From Megalopta genalis (taxonomy: Eukaryota; Arthropoda; Insecta; Hymenoptera; Halictidae), in the NCBI RefSeq assembly GCF_051020955.1, contig NC_135013.1, forward strand, positions 26,377,302 through 26,441,301: 64,000 bases of DNA. The letters run 5' to 3'. Position 1 is the stretch's first letter; each line of letters starts with the position of its first letter. Of this stretch, positions 59,258 to 64,000 are shown piece after piece. The translations under genes and the position numbers were made by a program. The notes beneath the pieces were generated by a model, which did not search any database, was not told where the DNA came from, and saw only the letters and a program-made list of their open reading frames with translations.

Positions 59258-61463
59258 GTAGGTTATTAGCGATCGATCCCGGCCGATCCGCGGCGATCCA
59301 CGGCGAGCTTCGAACCGCGGGATAACAAATTGTTGTCGGACCAGTTTCTCGAATTCGAGGAATCGTCGCGCCGAGTCGCGGGAAAAAGATGAACGCGGGG
59401 ATCGTATCGGGGACGAGATCGGGATCGGGACCGGGATCGGATCGTGTGGGATCGGGCTGGTACGAATCGGATCGGATCGGGTTGGCAGAAGACCGACCGG
59501 CCCTAGAAGTGGAGGAGAAGACCCGCGATGACGCGCGCGCACTTCGAGGGCCTCTCCCGCCTTCTCTTAGCGGAGCGCATTCCTCTTGTATTCCGTGGAA
59601 TGATTATCAAGGTCGACGCGCGGTATCGCCGTCCGGGCTCTGCGGGCGCATCGCCGATCGCATCTCACGATCCGCTAGATCACGATCCGCCGGCTGGCAG
59701 CCGCGGCGCACCGATCCGACGGGCGCGCGATCCAAATGAATCGGACGCGTCCCCGAAGAATGCAATTAAATCGCGTTCCCTTTCAACGGAGGACATTAGT
59801 CGCGATCGCGATGCCAGCCGACGATCCGCTCTCGCGAACATTGTTGCGCCGGGCGATCGGTCGTCGCGCCGGCCTCGATCGCGCTCGAGATTACGCGCGG
59901 GAAAAAGCGAGAACCGCGGAGCCTCGCCGATGAAGAGAGAGAGAGACGCGCTCGATCGGTGCAAGGTGCAGCGAGATCGAACGCGGCCGCCTGTCAAACG
60001 ACCGGTTTCGGATCCTCCTTGTTACGATTATTGAAATTACGAAGACGCTGTCGTGGGAAATGAGAGTGCCGTGCGGGAACCCCGTCGAATCGGATCTCGC
60101 CGACGCCACGGATCCGACTGTATATACTCGAACGGAACGTTTTAATCGGCGTGGCGAGAGGGGGGCGGCGAGGGAGAATCGACGAAGCCAGGAAACGTGT
60201 ATCGCGGATGCATAAATCGCGGCCGGTTGCAATCGCCGCGCCGATTGCCCATAAATATTCTAACGAAAGCTGTTGCTGTTAGTCATAGTTTGCGGGGCCG
60301 TGGCCGGCGTCGGGAGCCCGGCCTAATCGATTCCCCGGAAAATTGCTTCGCGCGTTTATGGAAGATTACCATTAGTCTACTTTGTTAGAATTCCGCGAGG
60401 CAGCTTGCTATTACTAGGCTAGGCTCGCGGTACGCCGCTCGCGTTACGCCGCTCGTGGATCGTTGCTCGCGGGGTCGCGACAGGAACCTGGGCGAAATTA
60501 CGGAATTATCCTGTTAATCAATTGCGGAGTCGCTAAAGTGTTGGCCGGTCTGTCGATGCGCATAATGAAACGGTACGGGTAATCGTCTTAGCCTTGGTTC
60601 TGGCCTCGAGAGACTCTCCCTTCGAGGCTGTTCGGGGCAGTTCGAAGCTTCTTCGAGGATCGAGGAGAGTGCCGCGTCGCCCCGAGATCATCGATCTGCA
60701 TCCGAGCAGTCGCGTCTCGCCTGCAAAAAAATCGCAGAACACGCATATACGTACACGCGCAACCCGTATCCCGTACGGGCTGGAACAAGAGGACGATAAT
60801 TGACAGCATTATTTTCTTGCAAATGGAGTAATTACGATGTGCTCCCGCGCGCCGGATAATAATAACATTATCTCGACGAGGAATAATTACGGCGCAGCCT
60901 TCGCGCGACCGGGATAGTAGGACAGAGGCCGTGGATTCTCCTCCTTCTCCTCCTCCTCCTCATCCTCCTTCTCCTCGGGAAGACAAGAGGAGATCGCTCG
61001 CGTCAATTTTAACGCTAACGATCGCCATAAACGCGGCGGAGTCGGGCCTGCTCGGGCTGCGTCGGCCTAGGACGACCTCGGAAACGTTCGAACAATCGCC
61101 GGCAGGCCGGCAATTAGTCCGAAATGGCCATTCCCAATTACCCGGGGAATAATAGACAAGCCGAATCCCGAGCGCGGCGTTGCCCGACCGAAAAAGAAAA
61201 GCCGCGTAACGAGCCATTGTCGGGGCAGAACGAGCTGCACTTTTCGCGGGAACTCGCTTTACGACGGACAACGCAACGATGATCGAACTATAAATGCTCG
61301 TAACCACGGGCAGCATCGAACTCGCGTGCGATTTTCGAATACTTGTGAAAAGGGTGTAATAGTATGAATAGATATGATAATAGCAAATAGGTAATAATAG
61401 CGTTTTATTCTTGTATAGAGATAAAGAATTCTTTGTTACGAATAGAAGAGAGGTAAAAGGAGA
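59258..61463. other. CpG-rich region; no gene supported
   Basis: It contains a GGGATCGGGATCGGATCGG-type degenerate repeat at 59410-59490 and (CTC)n at 60935-60980. A 168-codon frame at 59528-60034 is Arg/Ser/Asp-rich, with a competing frame on the other strand and no domain. Confidence 0.45.
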
Positions 61464-61650
61464 GGAGATTTTGTATAGAAGTATACACGAGCACACTAAA
61501 AATCAAAATAAATATATATATATTTATAATATTTATATTATAAATATAATATAAATATAATATTAATATTAGTATTATATATATTTATTTTATGATATTT
61601 GTTTATTTTGATTTTTAGTGTACTCGTGTATACTTCTATACAAAATCTCC
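61464..61650. repeat. Perfect inverted repeat around an AT core
   Basis: GGAGATTTTGTATAGAAGTATACACGAG at 61464 is read back at 61650, continuing into CACACTAAAAATCAAAATAAA. Arms are about 60 bp, near-perfect. The core is TAAATATAATA repeats. No TSD was obvious. It may be a small foldback element. Confidence 0.9.
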
Positions 61651-61814
61651 TTATATATATAATATATGCAACGATCGGACGGCGAATCTTTATGCAAAAT
61701 AAAAATTGTCTACCTCGAATACATTATGTATCTTGCTCAGTTTTCTCGTAGATAAATCTAATCTGTTGCCTAATAATGATACAATACAAAAGGTAAGAAA
61801 TAGTGTTACATATA

Positions 61815-62163
61815 CAGGGTGTCCAAAAATTATGGTATTTCCAGGAAATGAGGGGTTCCTCAGATCATTTGAAGTAACTTTTTCCTTAGCGAAATTGCAA
61901 TCCGCGGCTTCGTTTACGAATTATTAACGAAAAACAGTGACCAATGAGCGGCGAGCTTGGCTGGCGCGCGGCGGCCGAGCCAACGAGCGCACGGAGCTCG
62001 GTCCCCTAGCGCCGAGCGAACTTGCCTCTTATAGGTCAGTGTTTTTTTTATGAATAATTCGTCAACGATGCCTCGGAGAAAATTTTTGTAAAGGAGAAAG
62101 TTGTTTCAAATCACCTGAGGAATCCCTCATTTCTCGGAAATACCATAATTTTGGGACACCCTG
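61815..62163. mobile_element. Foldback TA-element, complete
   Basis: CAGGGTGTCCAAAAATTATG and CATAATTTTGGGACACCCTG are the ends. Arms contain GTATTTCCAGGAAATGAGGGG and its complement. The central GC-rich part (GGCTGGCGCGCGGCGGCCGAGCC) is diverged from other copies. Confidence 0.93.
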
Positions 62164-63490
62164 AATAATAAATACATAGTGGACGTAATAAGTACGTACG
62201 TAGTACAGGGAATATAACAAATGGAAGATCATCGGACATTCAATTAATACCGCGTTGTTAAAATGAAAATACGAAAGAAGGATTAATGAAAAATGGCAGA
62301 AAAATTGAGATTATAAAACGGTGAACGGTAACAGAAACAATATAACCGTGTTAGAAAGATGAGAAAGAGCTTCGGAAATAATTAAGAAGCGATCCACAGC
62401 GATTTGCATTAACTAGTACACATATGAAACAATTATGTTAACCGTACAACGTATGTTCGGGAAGAAATCTAAAAATATGCCTCTAAGATAATAAGAAGGT
62501 GCATGGAAAATTTGTCCAAAATGTCAGAACAGTTGACACGACAATTGATGATTTTTTGAACAAATAATACGCGATTTGTTTGCATTTATTTGTCGATCGC
62601 GATAAAGATTTGCGCGGTCTTTCCGTTAACGGCGCAGCAGCGAAAGGCAGTTCCGCTAATTCCATTAGCGATGCAAAACTCCGGTTATTCCATCGACGAT
62701 TCGAGGAGGATCCAATCGATTTTCGAGATCCCTAAGCTGAAGGGTCGCCGATCGATGGGACGCGACGCCCACCGAAGCGGTGCTCCTCGTATCCCAAGAA
62801 TGCTTAATCAATCGTAATTAAATAAGCAGTGGCATAACTCAAGGATCTACGAGAGCATCGATCGTAAATCACCGGCTGAGATGCAATTAACTCGTCCGTC
62901 GAGATATCGGCGTTAGGGGGGAGCCGGGCAACGGCTTGCAGCCTGCAATAGCAGCGCCGGAAGAGGCAACGGCAGAAGCAACCCGGAGACGCCGAATTAT
63001 CGGCAAAAGCAATATGTATTCCGCGGCTCGATTTCACCGGGCCCCGCGATCGCGATTAATTAACCGGCCAGAGCGGAAACGCCGCGGGCCATCGAGGAAA
63101 TGAAATTCGAAAGTGGATAGGGTCGCGAGCATTGCGCAAGCCGCGACGGATTTTTCGTCTCGGTGACGAAATTCGGGGCGGGTCCGGGCGGGCCGGGGCG
63201 TCGCGATCTTCTCGAGATCTCTAAAATACCGTTTAATGTTCTGGTCCATATTCCAGCAGTTTCTAAATGTTCTGTTCGCGTCGTTTCGGTGGAGCGTTTT
63301 ATACGAAGGCATTTAAAACGTAATTTTTTTCGACGATTCTGGTTGAGAAGTTCTTGCAACACCGTTTGAAAAGTTAATTTAGTAAATTTAATTTAAAATG
63401 AAATAAGCAAATAATTTAGTTAATTTAGTAAAAAAAGTAATAATGACTTTGTTTTAAAATTAGTGTTAAATATAATTCTATGAGAGCAAA
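62164..63490. other. Mixed AT/GC stretch; no gene supported
   Basis: A plus frame at 62590-62817 and minus frames at 63034-63362 are open, but I see no recognisable motif or splice support. Confidence 0.4.
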
Positions 63491-63499
63491 CATTCAATA

Positions 63500-64000
63500 C
63501 GATTTTTAGTATAATTCTAAATCAAGTCGTACAGTCGAGACGAAATCATATGGAACTCGATGTCAGATTAGTGTTCAATGAAATTCTATTGGAGCAGAAA
63601 TTCGATACGATTTTCACTTTTTTCTTTACAATTTAGTACAATTCGAAATCAAGTCGTACAGATGAGACAGAATCATACTAAACTTTGCATTAAATTGAAA
63701 TTATAATGTTATTGCACGCTCCTCTTCAATATAATTACTACACCGATTTTACGTAATTTTGACTAAAATAATTAGGTTCGAATTTAGTACAATTCGAAAT
63801 CAAGTCGTACAGATGAGACAGAATCATACTAAACTTTGTGTCAAATTAGAATTTATAATGATATTGCACGCTCCTCTCAAATATAATTACTACACCGATT
63901 TTACGTAATCTTGACTAAAATAATTAGGTTCGAATTTAGTACAATTTGAAATCAAGTCGTACAGAAGAAACAGAATCATACTAAACTTTGCATTAAATTG
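63500..64000. repeat. Tandem array, about 151-bp unit, runs off the window
   Basis: AAGTCGTACAG recurs at 63524, 63651, 63802 and 63954, with ATTTAGTACAATTCGAAATC before it and ACTAAACTTTG, GCACGCTCCTC, ACACCGATTTTACGTAAT after it. The last two intervals are 151-152 bp; the first is shorter and diverged. Confidence 0.93.

Larger units (their letters stand above)
47774..64000. other. Downstream of last RhoGEF exon seen; no firm exon
   Basis: The next RhoGEF exon should start in phase 0 with V-Q-R-x-x-R-Y. I found no such frame after an AG in these 16 kb, so this is probably another long intron. It is filled by TTAA arrays, foldback elements, tandem repeats and CpG-rich islands (49620-50130, 52900-53450, 54600-55700, 56700-57660, 58850-61300, 62580-63350). 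Confidence 0.5.

Noticed and set aside
59528..60034. 168-codon plus-strand frame rich in Arg, Ser and Asp
   Set aside because: Open on the opposite strand too, consistent with high CpG content; no domain seen.

Overview
The window looks like insect nuclear DNA. Genes are split by GT-AG introns, one more than 30 kb long. There is no prokaryotic operon structure, and base composition swings between CpG-rich stretches and very AT-rich stretches. Most of the sequence is small DNA-transposon debris: piggyBac-like TTAA elements, mariner remnants and TA-flanked foldback elements. My best guess is a hymenopteran (bee, ant or wasp). That is an impression from texture and repeat content, not something proved by a marker gene.

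Two protein-coding genes can be supported, and both are incomplete here. (1) On the minus strand at 355-3000 is a thrombospondin-type gene. Five phase-compatible exons encode a signal peptide, two EGF-like modules and a run of calcium-binding type 3 repeats. The frame ends at a stop codon 52 bp from a foldback transposon, so the C-terminal lectin-like domain of normal thrombospondins is missing. (2) On the plus strand at 9447-47773 are four exons of a Rho guanine-nucleotide exchange factor. They are joined by matching intron phases and include a 46-nt micro-exon after a 33-kb intron. They carry the first two thirds of a DH (RhoGEF) domain and stop exactly before the conserved VQR helix, so more exons lie beyond 47773. 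Its 5' exons are also unseen. The two genes are divergently oriented, with 6.4 kb between the thrombospondin start and the first visible RhoGEF exon.

The rest is intronic or flanking DNA dominated by repeats. At least 17 elements end in TTAA and carry related inverted termini, including one with near-canonical piggyBac ends (15104-15394). At three places neighbouring elements share a single TTAA. Several TTAA elements have internally amplified into tandem arrays (120 bp x10, 97 bp x about 8, 358/216 bp, 44 bp x about 19). A second abundant family is a palindromic, hairpin-forming element beginning TACAGTAATG. At 46380-47221, in the last intron of the RhoGEF gene, one copy is part of a very large near-perfect inverted repeat with arms of about 350 bp. 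A third family is a 350-365 bp foldback element with CAGGGTGTCC ends. There are also mariner remnants (two with the transposase C-terminus), a partly deleted piggyBac-like element keeping an N-terminal open frame, a probable solo LTR, and many simple repeats.

No rRNA, tRNA or CRISPR array was recognised. The most interesting points are the truncated thrombospondin, the long intronic hairpin, the repeated conversion of TTAA elements into satellite-like arrays, a dispersed core motif (GCATAAAGATCCGC) seen about nine times, and a speculative small terminal exon at 37826-38041.
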